From the NCBI GenBank assembly GCA_018857735.1, contig JABMCL010003304.1:120001-184000 (forward strand): 64,000 nt of DNA. The letters are read 5' to 3'. Shown here in pieces: positions 45,154 to 57,822 of this stretch. The notes below the pieces were generated by a model, which ran no database searches, was not told where the DNA came from, and saw only the letters and a program-made list of their open reading frames with translations. Every line of letters begins with the position of its first letter. The stretch's first letter is position 1. Origin of the DNA: Alviniconcha marisindica. Its lineage: Eukaryota > Mollusca > Gastropoda > Provannidae. The position numbers were made by a program, and so were the translations under genes.

Positions 45154-45811
45154 GACGGTTACAAAACGGACAAATGTTTCCATTTTCCGTGCACAAACGG
45201 AAGGGGAGCTCGGGTGCAGACTACAACAGACCACCAGAGACAATACACTACATCACACTTCCTGTCGCATCTCTAGGCAGACAAAGACGGGAAAGACAAA
45301 ACTGAGCAGACCGGAAGTGGCCGCCTGGCGTGCTCGCCGCCGGACCACCGGTCACCTCAGGTCGCCCTCTGGCCGCCGTGACCCGTTAAGTCCGCTTGTT
45401 GATTCCACATTTACTGGAGATTTTCACCACAAAAGGCCGCGCGATCCATTTCACGTCGGGGGGTCCAACCATCTGCACAGACAGCGCCGTCCCTTTCACA
45501 GCGGGTGACTCGGGTGACTGTACCGGCCACCCTGGTGAAAGGTGAGGCACCAATTATCCCTGCACGACCTCTCAGCCACTCGCGGGGGGGGGCAGTTCGG
45601 GGTGGGGATTTCATTCAAACACTCTGAACGGGTGGACGTTTGGCTCTTTCAGTGTTGTACCGTACGTGGCATTAGAACTCTTTTTTTGGAGGGTTGGCTT
45701 TTATCGCTTCGGCGTGGGAAGTGTGTATACGTACGGACACTGAAGCAGTGGGGGGTGTATCCCCGTCACAAAGACTAGGGAAGAAGGGGAAAAAAACACG
45801 TACAGATCATT

Positions 45812-45979
45812 CATTGCCTACTGGTACCGAGACTAATCGCTAATTTAGTCTTGACACCGGCAGCCAGTGCATAAACAGTGGATAAGCATAAGCAGTGGAT
45901 AAGCATAAACAGTGCACAAGCACTGGCTACTGGTACTTGCGACTAATCGCTGATTTAGTCTCGACACCAGTAACCAGTG
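45812..45979. repeat. Pair of ~60-bp palindromic elements
   Basis: Two copies (45812-45872 and 45921-45979) each form an imperfect palindrome. In the second, the left arm CACTGGCTACTGGTA pairs with the right arm CACCAGTAACCAGTG, and GACTAATCGC pairs with GATTTAGTC toward the centre. The spacer carries three AGTGGATAAGCATAA-like units. Confidence 0.75.
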
Positions 45980-46731
45980 CAATTTGACTTGGGAAGTCCA
46001 GGCATCGCATCGGCTTAGACTGAAAACAAGGATAACTTCACAGTCCGCTGAGTTAGGTTGTAAAAAAAATACATCTTCGAAGTAAATGGATAAATGTTAC
46101 CGTCTCAGAGGCGAATGTACAATATCAACGGTTAGTATTAAGAAATAGCTGATTATATCGCCTACTGAACCGAGTTGGTCCCATCGGGGCAAACGTCCAT
46201 TATTGAGAAACAATGTACACAGGGCTTAGTACCCGGTACTGATTATGTTGTAAAGAATCATTATAACGTCAAGCTTTGATTTCGATTAAAGTTGTCTGGT
46301 ACATAATAATGTACAACCTCAAAGTCCACAGTGGATTACTAAACCATGTACCTTCTTCAGCCCTCTCACAACCCTCTTCCTGCATTCACACGTCATCTTG
46401 TAGTCAGATGCTCAAACATCCATTGCTACCCGAAACAACATTGGAGGGTGGGGGGAGGGGTGCGGGTGGAAGGCAGTCGTCACTATCACTTATTCCTGAG
46501 TTTGCAGAACCAGCAGTGGTAGCTTCCACTCTACCCAGGCGATCATCAGTACTGCTGATGCACTTGCCCTGATATGCAACTCTCTCTCCCTCTCTTTCTC
46601 TCTCTGTGCGCGCGCGCGCGTGTGTGTGCGCGCGCGTTCGTGTTCAGTTGTATGCGTTGAATTTTGAAAGTATGTGCATTTAAAAACGTGCAAGCGCTTA
46701 GGGCCTGTGCGGGTCAGGCGCTCTAAGTATC

Positions 46732-46762
<31 letters not shown>

Positions 46763-47934
46763 GTTAAACGTTTGTTTCAAAGCCAGAAGTCTAGCTCTAA
46801 CGCTCATAATTATTAACATTTAGAACTGGCAATGGAGGAGAATTCTTTTTCAACGCTTCCAACCACCTGACCAGGTGGCGGGTCGTTTGCACCGGCTTGC
46901 CTGTAAGGTTATTTTTAAGCAGCATTAAAAATACAGTCTCGCGTCAAATTTTGATCAATAGGCCGCCTCGAGGCATCGTAAAATATGCGAGCATATATAT
47001 ACGTTTTACACTGATGGCTATCTCGCACGTGTAAGTGGGAGAATGAGTTATCGACAATACTTTAGTAGCGACTCTCACGAATTTAGCCCACTCCCCAAAA
47101 CACGCACATACGTAGCAAATGACTTTGGTGACGGAAAGGGGGGGGGGACATACACTCAGACTCACACGGATTGGGGTGGAGAGAGAGGGGGGAGGGGGCA
47201 GAGAGAAGCAGACACACAAGAAAGACAAACACATACGAACAAATACGTCCGTCCGGAGAACAGAACAAGAAATAATTAAAAAATATATGAACCAAAAAGC
47301 AAAAAATAAAATAGAGACTATAGAACTGGTAGTGCAGCTGCATCATAAACACCTACTGCAGCATAACTTGTTCTGTGCAGCACAAAACGTGTACGAAAAC
47401 ACTAAACGTCTCTTCGCGTTACGTCTCTTACATCGCGCGCCCCCTGTTCACTTCACCACTGTAAGACCCACCCACTCCCTGCCTGAACATTCACACACTT
47501 ACACCACAAGCTGTCCACAATGAAACTTTCAATTCGACACGATTACGACGCACAGCTCGAGGGCGCCAAAAAGGAAGATGATGTATAGGAGGCGGAGTGG
47601 CCGAAAGACTTTATTTGCATTTGTATGTCTGCACTTTCTCGGTGGCATATAATTCTATGCCCAGCCTGAGGAAGCCGCTTGGAGGCGACCTAGCTGTATG
47701 ACCTTCGAGAAACTCGTTCTTCATATTATATACGATTCTATAATGTGAATAAAATACAGGTTTAGAATCACATATCCGAACGGCTTTGACTCGACGAAGT
47801 CACACTATCAGAATAGCCGACATTCCTAAACAGACTTTCTCAGTTTCTTCTTCTCGAGATGACAGTATTCAATAAGCTAAAAGACACGAAAGAGAGAGAG
47901 AGAAGGGGGGGGGGAGAGAGAATAAGCTAAAAGA

Positions 47935-48045
<111 letters not shown>

Positions 48046-48074
48046 GAGCTCTTTTAAAACATGCGGTGACTGGA

Positions 48075-48610
48075 AAGAACTACCTGTTTTTCCCCTTCTC
48101 TCTCTACCTACCGAGTTTGTCATCACTGTATACCTACTGTTTTCCCCCCTTCTTTCTACCTACCGAGTCTGTCATCACTGTATACCTACTGTTTTTCCCC
48201 CTTCTCTCTACCTGCCGAGTTTGTCATCACTATACCTACTGGGTTTTCCCTCTTCTCTCTACCTGCCGAGTTTGTCATCACTATACCTACTGGGTTTTCC
48301 CCTTCTTCTACCTACCGAGTCTGTCATCATTGTATACCTACTGGGTTTTCCCCCTTCTCTCTACCTGCCGAGTTTGTCATCACTGTATACCTACTGGGTT
48401 TTCCCCTTCTTCTACCTACCGAGTCTGTCATCATTGTATACCTACTGGGTTTTCCCCTTCTCTCTACCTACCGAGTTTGTCATCACTGTATACCTACTGG
48501 GTTTTCCCCTTCTCTCTACCTACCGAGCTTGTGTCATTGTATACCTACTGGGTTTTCCCCTTCTCTCTACCTACCTAGTTTGTCATCACTGTATACCTAC
48601 TGGGTTTTTC
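48075..48610. repeat. ~52-bp minisatellite, ~11 copies
   Basis: Unit CCCCTTCTCTCTACCTACCG, AGTTTGTCATCACTGTATAC, CTACTGGGTTTT, with single-base length differences. The plus-strand Tyr/Leu/Pro frames that cross it are repeat artefacts. Confidence 0.9.
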
Positions 48611-48689
48611 GCCACTCTCTGCTGTCCTGCTGGTTACGTTGTTTCTCCAGCTTGTTGGCACTACCCTGGGGGACGTACCAGTGCTACCA

Positions 48690-49480
48690 GCACTCCTGGA
48701 AGTCGTGACATCCCTCTTGGAAGGAGGAAAATCACTCCTGAGAGCAGTAGCATTGACACCAGCACTCCTGAGAGTAGCACCAGCACTCCTGGAGGAAGCG
48801 CCGGCATTCCTGAGAGCAGCACCGGTGGCACGAGCACTCCTGTGAGTAGTACCAGTACACCTGGAAGTACCCGCACTGCCGCGAGTTGTGGTGGTAGTAC
48901 CATCAGCACCAGCGCTCCCGGGGGTAGTGCAAATATTGCCGGCGGCACTCCCAGAAGTAGTACTCGCAGATGCACCAACACTCCTGGGTGAAGTAGCAGT
49001 TCTAGTAGCACCCCTTGAAGTAACACCAGCGGCGACAGCAACCCCGAGTGTGGTGCCAGCACTCCTGGGGGTAGTAGCGGTCACGCCAGCACTCCTAGGA
49101 GTAGTGCCAGTACTCCTGGGGGTAGTACCGGTCACGCCAACACTCCTAGGAGCAGTACTGGTAGTGACAACACTCCTAGGAGTAGTGCAAGTACCCCTGG
49201 GGGTAGTACCAGTCACGCCAACCCTCCTAGGAGTAGTACAGGTAGTTCCAGCACTCCTAGGAGTAGTGCCAGTAGTGCCAGCACTCCTAGGGGAAGGAGC
49301 AGCAGAAACAGCAGAGGTTCCAGCGCCCCTGGGGGCAGTGCGGCAGGTTGGTCCAGCACTGCGCCTGGCAGTTGTACATCCAGGAGTAGTGCTGCCGGTA
49401 CTCCTGGGAGTAGTGACGGCCCCGGCACTCCTCGTCCCCGTACTCCTTCGGGCCCCCTTCCTCCCCGCCTCCATCGTCAG
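48690..49480 (+). repeat. Coding-like minisatellite with 21/30-bp units (TPRSS / TPGGS)
   Basis: Units ACTCCTAGGAGTAGTGCC and ACTCCTGGGGGTAGTACC differ in length by multiples of three. In one plus-strand frame they translate to mucin-like TPRSSAS and TPGGSTGHA repeats. That frame is broken by TGA at 48989-48991 and 49016-49018, has no start codon after them and no clear splice sites. It is best read as a noncoding minisatellite or a decayed mucin-like fragment. Confidence 0.65.
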
Positions 49481-49911
49481 TCAGCACGATGACCAGGTCA
49501 TGCTGACCACCACCACATCCAACAACAACGAAAAGAGTCCGGAATAATGCACCGTGCACTCTACAGCTCCCAAGGTGTCGGCGACAGGCGCTGTAATATC
49601 CACTACCTCAACAACAACGACCACTGCACACTGGGAAAGCCGCCTCCTTCTTCTGTAGCTGTATCACCTCAAGTTTGTAGTTCCTGTGTGTGTGTGTGTG
49701 ATGGTCCTGAGGTCGAAATAAAATTCAAGATCTCAGTCTTGTGTGTGTGTATGTGCTGGTGGTCTCAAGCCCGAGTTCGTAACTTTAGGGGTCTGCGCTA
49801 ACTGCAAGTCTATTACTCCAAAGCGCGCACGCTTTGCGGTCGTCACCCACGTCGTTGTGCAACCCCTGCAGTGTCGCGCCAGGCTTACCGCTGCCTCTGC
49901 CAGACCCAAAC

Positions 49912-49959
49912 CATGGACCTCTATATAATACATATGTATATATATATTATAGGTCCATG
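49912..49959. mobile_element. 48-bp palindromic insertion with target duplication (copy 1)
   Basis: The element begins CATGGACCTC and ends AGGTCCATG, with an AT-rich palindromic middle. It is flanked by direct repeats CCCAAAC (49905-49911 and 49960-49966). Two similar insertions lie at 62667-62694 and 63737-63774. No coding capacity is possible. Confidence 0.6.
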
Positions 49960-49972
49960 CCCAAACCCTGAG

Positions 49973-50075
49973 CAGAGCTCAGGAGCTGTGTGAAAGTCTA
50001 GGTGGCCGTGCTGGGCTCCCGTCCCTAATAAGCCTACGGTTTCTGTGGACGTAAAGCGACAGTGAATTGAACAGA
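49973..50075 (+). repeat. SINE family B copy
   Basis: Runs from GAGCTCAGGAGCTGTGTGAA through AGTCTAGGTGGCCGTGCTGG to CCCTAATAAGCCTACGGTTT and CTGTGGACGTAAAGCGACA. The last 35 bases match the 3' end of SINE family A. Confidence 0.75.
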
Positions 50076-50485
50076 CCCTGAGCCACAATTTGGTGGTCTG
50101 CACCCAAAAAGGTTACACCCCCTCGTGGTGTGAGGTGCCCGTTGGAAGCGTGTGCACACGGCGGTGCTGGCATGACTCGGGGCCAAGGAGCTTACGACCA
50201 AAGTCAGAAACTAAGCCGCTGGTTCTTTGCTTTGCCCACAATAACTTTCCTAATCTCAGATCCATACATGTAGATGTGCTGAGAGTGATAACTCCTTCAT
50301 GCAGGCGGTAAGGGTTTAAAGCCTTGGTTTGTGCCATTAATTCCGCGTCCTCTTCCGGCAGGCTGATTCTGACCACCATTTTTGAACGTCACTCTTACAT
50401 ACGCTGTGTCTAACGATCTGTTTTTGCATTGTCCTATTAAATAACGGTTCTTTTAACCGTTTATGCGTTTGGGTGTAACGATCTT

Positions 50486-50541
50486 CGCCCTGATATAACC
50501 GTACTGGTTGACTGGGCGTAAAACACCAAGTTACTAATATA
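50486..50541 (+). repeat. SINE tail, family C
   Basis: CGCCCTGATATAACCGTACT, GGTTGACTGGGCGTAAAACA and CCAAGTTACT match the copy at 118-176 almost base for base. Confidence 0.7.
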
Positions 50542-50900
50542 ACGATCTGCTTAGCCTGTAACACCTACTCCACCTCCTCCTTCCTTTTTCTTCTTTTCGT
50601 TTTCTGTGCGCGCCATTCGGAATCATCAATACGTAACATCCAGCTGAAGTGCAGTCAATTTGCGGTGGATGCCATCCTGATGTTGGTGATACTGACAAGC
50701 ACCCAGCGCATCGTAAATGTTACCGTTATTTACGAATTTAATAACCAAGCTCTCACCAAAAATAACGTAATCCAAATAAACAGATATTGAACATTCCCAT
50801 TCTTTGATACCGACAAGAATGTTGATACTAAAAAGTAAATAAAAGCTCCAGATTAAAATAATAGTAACAGTTTCCATAAAAAGTCGACTAAAGGTAATAA

Positions 50901-50903
<3 letters not shown>

Positions 50904-50970
<67 letters not shown>

Positions 50971-51004
50971 GGGGAGGGAGGGAGGGAGGAAGGGAGAGAG
51001 AGGG

Positions 51005-51100
<96 letters not shown>

Positions 51101-51103
51101 GAC

Positions 51104-51150
<47 letters not shown>
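50904..51150. repeat. (CA)n then (GA)n/(GACA)n microsatellite cluster
   Basis: (CA)32 at 50904-50967 followed by GA and GACA repeats to 51150. Ser/Leu and Cys/Val frames on the minus strand are artefacts. Confidence 0.9.
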
Positions 51151-51153
<3 letters not shown>

Positions 51154-51295
51154 AAAAGAAAGCAAAGGCACGGAAATGTAGGCGAAGGAACCTTGGTTAA
51201 AAACAAATTCGACCGAAGGCGGAAAACTGACCGCAGCAGCAGCGCCCACGGACTTACATTAATTAACAAGTCCATGGCCGCTGCCGCTGCAGCCC

Positions 51296-51497
51296 AGAGC
51301 TCAGGAGCTGTGTGAAAGTCGAGGTGGCCGTCCTGGGCTACCCGTCCCTAACAAGCCTTATGGTTTCTGAGGACGTAAAGCAACATTTGAAGAAGCAGCC
51401 ACAGCTTCAGAGCTCAGGAACCGTGCGAAAGTCGAGGTGGCCGAGGTCCCTAATAAGCCTGATGGTTTCTGTGAACGCAAAGCGACACTGAACGTAA
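51296..51497 (+). repeat. Two adjacent SINE family B copies
   Basis: Copies at 51296-51392 and 51410-51497 both carry AGCTCAGGA, GTCGAGGTGGCCG and AGCCT(T)ATGGTTTCTG. The second lacks the CTGGGCTCCC block. Confidence 0.75.
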
Positions 51498-52088
51498 CTG
51501 CTGCAGCCGTATCATTCTCCTACCCATCGTACGAGTCATCGCACTGTCACGAGTACATGTATTCAGTGACCCCTTCCCTTCCCCCCTGCCCCCCTGTCAA
51601 TGGTCAACACGAGGGCGGTGGACTCACGCTGGCACACTCACTCAAACCCGGCCCCCCACAGAACCCAGGCTCGCAGTGAAGAGGCCACGAGGTGCCAACC
51701 CAGGCAGGACTATAAACAAACAGGTGTGAAGGCTAATCTCACGCAGCTACTGCCTAGGACTCAGTAGGAACTCTAGCGTAAATACGGGGGCTGCCCAGCG
51801 AGTGGCCACTTGCCAGCAACGGTTCCTTGACCGTTTGTTTGATTACCTCCTTCAGGACGGCGATCTTAAGGGGTCCTTGAGGACCGCCACGCCTGCAATT
51901 CTCACCTAACCCTCCATAGCCTTAACTGCTGTTTGAGGTCCGTGAAGAGGGAGAGAATGAATAAGCCGCAAAATAAGCTATAACACGTATTTTACGAAGG
52001 GAATGGAGTAGAGGGTAGTAGTAGTAGGAGGAGGAGGAGAGAGAGAGAACTCAGAACTTTATTACACAAGGATTAAGATCTTAGGCAG

Positions 52089-52152
<64 letters not shown>

Positions 52153-52253
52153 GAGCAGACGAGAGACAGACAGACAGACAGACAGACAGGACAGACAGAC
52201 AGACAGACAGAGCCAGAGAGAGGATAAGATAAAATGATTTATCTACATGGACG

Positions 52254-52255
<2 letters not shown>

Positions 52256-52325
<70 letters not shown>
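52256..52325. repeat. (TA)n microsatellite
   Basis: About 70 bases of alternating TA with one ATAATATAT interruption, preceded by GA and CAGA repeats (52095-52210). Confidence 0.9.
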
Positions 52326-52334
<9 letters not shown>

Positions 52335-53164
52335 TTTGTGTACATCCGGCCCTCGCCCAAATGAGGTACTAATCAGTAATCTAGACCTAATCTTTTGCAC
52401 ACGTATATTATATATGTTCCTAGCTTCAAGCACAATATACATCGCAAAGAAATATCAAGAACAAGAAGAACAAGAAAGTTTATTTGTCTTTACGCCGCAA
52501 AGAAATATCAGAGAGACAGAGAGAGGGAGGAAGAGGGTGCAGGTAGTCGAAGAACGAAAGGGAAACGGCTTCCAGGTTGAGCATATAATCTATATCGGGA
52601 CAATAAAACCGGATCTCTGCCATGGAGTCACCAGCGACCCGATGAACGCTGAGAACAGTCCGGAACGTCAGTGCTATTTTGGGTCCTTCTCTTCCGGACA
52701 TCTCGTCTCTTGTCGCCGCTAGTGTGTGATCGTGTTGATTGGGGCAACAAAATCGTGAATGAATAGGCGACAATCAGTGCTTGTTGTTGGGCCTTTTTCT
52801 TCCTCACGTTTGTTGCTGCAGGTTTTGGCCGCGCCTGTGTCGGCAGGCTGCTCTGCTGTAAGTATGGTCGGCGGAAAAGGACGGTTTCCGCCAACGGTCT
52901 CGCCAATCTATTTATGGCTAGTCTGTCGTCAGCTAGTCACAAACTCTCCCGCCAGTCTATCTATGGCTAGTCTGTCGTCAGCTAGTCACAAACGCTGCCT
53001 CAACCAAACACATGAGCGCTGCGAGTCTGCTAGAAAGTGAATAGCAACTCTTATAAAAATAAAAGCCATCAATCAATCGGAGGATATGGGATGTTTAACG
53101 TGCGCAAGGCTTTTTTGTGAACGCTGTGGCTCTCGAAACCGAGACAGTTCTGAAAAAGCCACTG

Positions 53165-53250
53165 TTCAATGTTGCTTTACGTCCACAGAGACCATAAGGA
53201 CTATTAGGGACGGGGAGCCCAGGACGGCACAGCTCCTGAGCTCTGAGAAA
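53165..53250 (-). repeat. SINE family B copy
   Basis: Plus-strand landmarks TGTTGCTTTACGTCCACAGA, GGACTATTAGGGACGGGGAG and CACAGCTCCTGAGCTCTGAG show a reverse copy. Confidence 0.7.
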
Positions 53251-54014
53251 GCAACTCTCCACCGGGATTTAACCACGCGCCAGCTGCCTTCGCTGCCTTA
53301 CAGCCGGGCCACCACGACCCCTGTCGGTGATGCTGAGAGGCCTTCCAGTGCAGAAGGCAGCAAGCTCCGAGAGTTCAGCCAGAGAACAACGACACAGTTT
53401 GAATTAACGCAAGACAGTGAAAGCCACTGTGCCATAGCTAGCCAAAACCGGAAACGGACATACATACCACAGTCAGTGCATGTGAAATTGAAAAATGTTG
53501 ACAGTGTAGATGTTGTACCATGTCCATTTTCAGCGTCGTCTTCCAGGTTATTTTGTTTTAATGCTCAGTGCACGTCAACAAATTGTATACATGACTGTCT
53601 TGTCCGTATATGTTTTCTTGAATAAAATACGTTCAGTATACAAATCCCTCCCAAACCGCACTAAACAAATTAATTATATATATAAAATAGTCCCTTTAAA
53701 AAAAGTTCCAGCGCTTCCATCTGTATGCCCAGTGCACGATGGAAGAGCTGGTGAGTCAGAGTGCCGTGCCAACAAGGGCCTCCTTCAGTACAAAGCCCAA
53801 AGAAGCTTCGATCCTGTTTACTCAGCTACCGCTGTGATATATGGGCACTCATGCAGTGACTTTGTCCTCCACAATAACAGCGAAGATTCTTTGGGGGAAA
53901 ATGTTTGATAACAGGGATACAGCCAAAGAGGAGTGTCACCGCTGCCCATCTTCACACAAACATATTCTGGCGGTGCACAGGTAGCGACACTCTGGCGTTA
54001 GATATCATTATATG

Positions 54015-54017
<3 letters not shown>

Positions 54018-54095
<78 letters not shown>
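54018..54095. repeat. (CA)n microsatellite
   Basis: About 39 CA units, uninterrupted. Confidence 0.95.
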
Positions 54096-54099
<4 letters not shown>

Positions 54100-54149
54100 C
54101 CTTCTCTGTAAAACCAACATAGGTCACTGCGGTACTTCCTGTGAGTAGG

Positions 54150-54305
54150 TTCGGCCTAGCGGTAAGGCACTAACTAAGCTAAAAAGCACATGGACTGCGG
54201 TTCGATTCCGTTTTCGACTTCTTCTTTCTCTTCGAAAGTTATGATTACGTAACTTTGCCCGCCAATATTAACCAAACATTAAAAAATGTCTCCAGAGGTA
54301 GTGAC
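54150..54305 (+). repeat. SINE family A, diverged copy with tRNA-like head
   Basis: A box CGGCCTAGCGGT (54152-54163) and B box GGTTCGATTCC (54199-54209), then CTTCTTTCTCTTCGAAAGTT and ACCAAACATTAAAAAATG. The 3' tail common to the family is missing. Confidence 0.7.
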
Positions 54306-55567
54306 AGAGTTGTGTCCTTGTCAGATACCCTATAGAGCTCCCCACACTTCCCCACCAGGATCTCGATACCCGTACAACTCGAAAAAAGTCTGACCATGTC
54401 CAAATCCAGCCTCCCTCGGATTCAGCTTTTAAGACTGGCCTACGTGGCTGGAAGGGCAGGATTTTTTTTCCTTCTCAAAGCAACCATCACCATATCCAAT
54501 CTGTCCCAGCCTCTGCCTCTTCGGGGATAACTTAGCGTTCTACTTACAAATAAATCTAGCGAACGAACGAGTTTCCTCTGGTGTTGACCATCGTACGTCC
54601 AAACTGGGGACTGGAGCCGTTGGTGTTCATGAATGATTAATAAAGGTAGTGAAGCCACAAATAGCTCTGTGTCTTATTTTACATTATATGTATATGATAT
54701 ATATTTCTCTGCCAACCCGTGAACCAAGCCGGACACGGCCACGACCTCAGACTGGAACGTTCAGTGCCTGGTTGACTTCGCTGCCCGACGTTAATTCCCA
54801 CAGAGACTGACAGTACTACTTCCTCCCCCCCACCCCTCTCTCTCTCTGGTTTCAATTCCAGGTCCGTCAGAAGTAGCTTTCTGTGTCAGGACTTTCTTGA
54901 CTGTATGCACCTGAGTTTCATTCGGTGCTGCCAAAAGGTGTCCGCTTTTTTGGAGGTTGATATTCAATTCAAGATTCGTTATTATGTCATCAGAAACAAT
55001 AAATACGTGGCTAAACATGTACCTCATCACAGTAAACAATAACACATATAAAAGTACAAGTTCCATTGAAAGGCTAGGAGATCTGCTGTAAACGTATAAT
55101 TGTTTGTTTTTTACCCCACTGATATTAATCAAGTCCCTCCCCCCCTTCCATGAGCTAGATTTGCTGGAATACCGCTGGAAGCTGACGTACAAACAAGTGT
55201 GTGCATTCTCTATGGTGCACCTTGCATGACGAGAGTGTCTGGCTGCAGCCATTCCGGCTTACAAAGTCCTACAAGCCAGCCCCATTATTTCCCCTAATAC
55301 GCGGCGATTGTCCTGTCACATCTGGCTGAATGAAACAGATATCTGTGACATTGAAAAATACTCTCTCTCTCTCTCTCTCTCTCTGTACGTCTCTCGGTAC
55401 GTGTGTGTGCGCGTCGGGAGAGATGATGATTATGGTGATGCTTTATTACACAAGGATAGATTTAAGCAGAAGTCCACTTCTTTTTTTTAACAAATCTGTC
55501 AGAGCGCTAGCAGATGTGCGTGCGCGACTAAGTAGTCAAGGTGGGGGGGGGGGGGAGGAGAGAGATT

Positions 55568-55975
55568 AACTGAGACAGAGAACCATAGGGTAGAGCGGGG
55601 CAAACAGCTGTAGGGATTAACTGAGAAAAAGAACTATAGGGCAGAGCGGGGCAAACAGCTGTAGGGATTAACTGAGAAAAAGAACCATAGGGTAGAGCGG
55701 GGCAAACAGCTGTAGGGATTAACTGAGAAAAAGAACCATAGGGTAGAGCGGGGCAAACAGCTGTAGGGATTAACTGAGAAAAAGAACCATAGGGTAGAGC
55801 GGGGCAAACAGCTGTAGGGATTAACTGAGACAGAGAACCATAGGGTAGAGCGGGGCAAGCAGCTGTAGGGATTAACTGAGAAAAAGAACCATAGGGGAGG
55901 GCGGGGCAAACAGCTGTAGGGATTAACTGAGGCAGAGAACCATAGGGGAGAGCGGGGCAAGCAGCTGGCCGTGTC
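55568..55975. repeat. 51-bp minisatellite, 8 copies
   Basis: Unit GGGATTAACTGAGAAAAAGA, ACCATAGGGTAGAGCGGGGC, AAACAGCTGTA, with AGACAGAGA and AGGCAGAGA variants. The 51-bp period keeps two reverse frames open (CPALPYGSFSQLIPTAV repeated). No splice signal comparable to the 12-kb array is seen in the unit. Confidence 0.9.
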
Positions 55976-56533
55976 ACGCTGAAAGGTCTGCAGGACCGGG
56001 CCGGACAGGCGAGAAAGAAGAAGGAAAATGGGCCGGACTTGAAGAATGGCCCAGCGGCGCAGAAGCGGCAGGTGTAAACTACAGCCCGTAAACCGCCACA
56101 CCATCCGGCAAACACGCCCGGAATGTCCCTCACCTGTCTCTTCAGCGCTCTGTGCGGCCACCCGTGTCCAAGACGCTGTGGTGGCCATCAAGTGTACGCG
56201 TCTACTTTCTTTCAGTGGGATGAAGATAAAGGGCAGGGGGCGTGTAAATAATATACACCTGCAAGACCCGAAAGCGCCTGTAGTGTGGAGTTTGTGGCCT
56301 CTCATTAGAACAATTGCGTGTTTTGTATGGTACAAGTACGTTGAAGATGATAGGGGCGTATTCCATTTCCTGCCTATCACGATACCACCTCAAGTGTGGA
56401 GTTTGTGGCCTGTCATTACAATAAACTCTGCGTGCACTTTGTATGCTGATGCTGACAGGGGCGTATTTTATATGGCGCTGTTTTACGAGTGTTTTCTGAT
56501 AATAATAACGATCATTTCTAAAGGTAGGTAGGT

Positions 56534-56657
56534 AGGTAGTGCTGCTTAATGTCCTCAGATGTCAGTTGACATATTAGGGACAAGCTGAAACCAGAAGGCT
56601 CGTTAGGACGGACAGCCCAGGACGGCCACCTCGACTCTCACACAGCTCCTGAACTAT
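56534..56657 (-). repeat. SINE family B copy
   Basis: Same structure as 34539-34701: GCTTAATGTCCTCAGRTGTC, AGTTGACATAT, GGCTCGTTAGGACGGACAGC, CTCACACAGCTCCTGAAC on the plus strand. Confidence 0.65.
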
Positions 56658-57324
56658 GTGATCATTTCTAAAGCACAAATATTTTTTTATAAAGAGAGAA
56701 AGGGGGGGAGAGAGATAGGGGGGGTAGAAAAAGAGAGAAAGCCCCGAGTGCTTTACAAAGAGCACGACGGGAGCCGGGGAAGTGGTTTAAGTACATGTGT
56801 ACAAAAATCAAACAACGTAGGGCCATCGTCAATCAGACGAACACTGGAACCGTTTCAAAGGCAACGGTGGGGAAACTTCTGAGAGACGGGGTGGAGCGCA
56901 TATGGGCTTTTTCGAGCGCACAGATACCATCTTTACATCCTTTAAAACAAACGAATCAAACAAGAAACAATCTAATTCAACCAAATCCCAGCCTCTCCCC
57001 GTGAATCATCCAGGGGTGGAGAGGTCAGTGTAACATTGCGTCGCTCCCGCAGCGTCGTGTGTCACGCTCGGTGTAACCTTTAGTCCTCGCCTGGCGTCAC
57101 AGTGTAAACAACCCACAGTGAGACGGATACGCGTACAGGTACTGTAGGGCTGGCTCCGCGATCCGCTGGTTACTGTTTCAGTTCAGTCGGCTGCAGGTTA
57201 AGCTGCACGATCGGTTGGTTGTGCGCAGTCACCGTTGTAGGGTTTGTCTCCAGTCGTGTCAGCTGACGTTTGTGTTTACAACTGTCGTGCAAGGTTACAG
57301 CAAGACACTAGACCCTCAGCAATT

Positions 57325-57327
<3 letters not shown>

Positions 57328-57394
<67 letters not shown>

Positions 57395-57404
57395 GTTCGA
57401 GTGC

Positions 57405-57457
<53 letters not shown>

Positions 57458-57460
57458 CTC
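57328..57460. repeat. (TG)n microsatellite pair
   Basis: Two TG tracts (57328-57392 and 57408-57450) separated by TTAGTTCGAGTGCT. Confidence 0.9.
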
Positions 57461-57785
57461 ACAGCATCACTCCAAAATGCAAATCAGCAAGAAAAGAACA
57501 AAGAAGAAGAACGAAATAGTCCCTGGGGCAATGGTTCTGTCGAAAATAAATCGGGTTGACTGACTGTCGACTGCAATTGAAATGCCTTGTGCGTAAAGCT
57601 GGAACCGGCGGTTCCTAATTTTCGCCTGGGACAGGTATCTTAGTCCAGCGGGGAACAGCACTGCATCTGCCTATAGATACAGGTAAAAGGCTGGCAAAAT
57701 ATGGATGGCGTTTCTCAAACAGACACTCGGCAAACAATCCTTTCTTGCCTGAATGCATTCACTACCGAGTTACACTCATCACGGA

Positions 57786-57822
<37 letters not shown>

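Noticed and set aside
48575..49474. 299-codon reverse-strand frame rich in Thr, Gly and Arg
   Set aside because: It is the antisense of a 21/30-bp minisatellite in which five frames are partly open. The composition comes from the repeat.
55528..56380. Reverse-strand open frames of 201-248 codons with CPALPYGSFSQLIPTAV repeats
   Set aside because: They coincide exactly with a 51-bp tandem repeat, which keeps any stop-free frame open; two frames are open at once and no domain or splice support exists.
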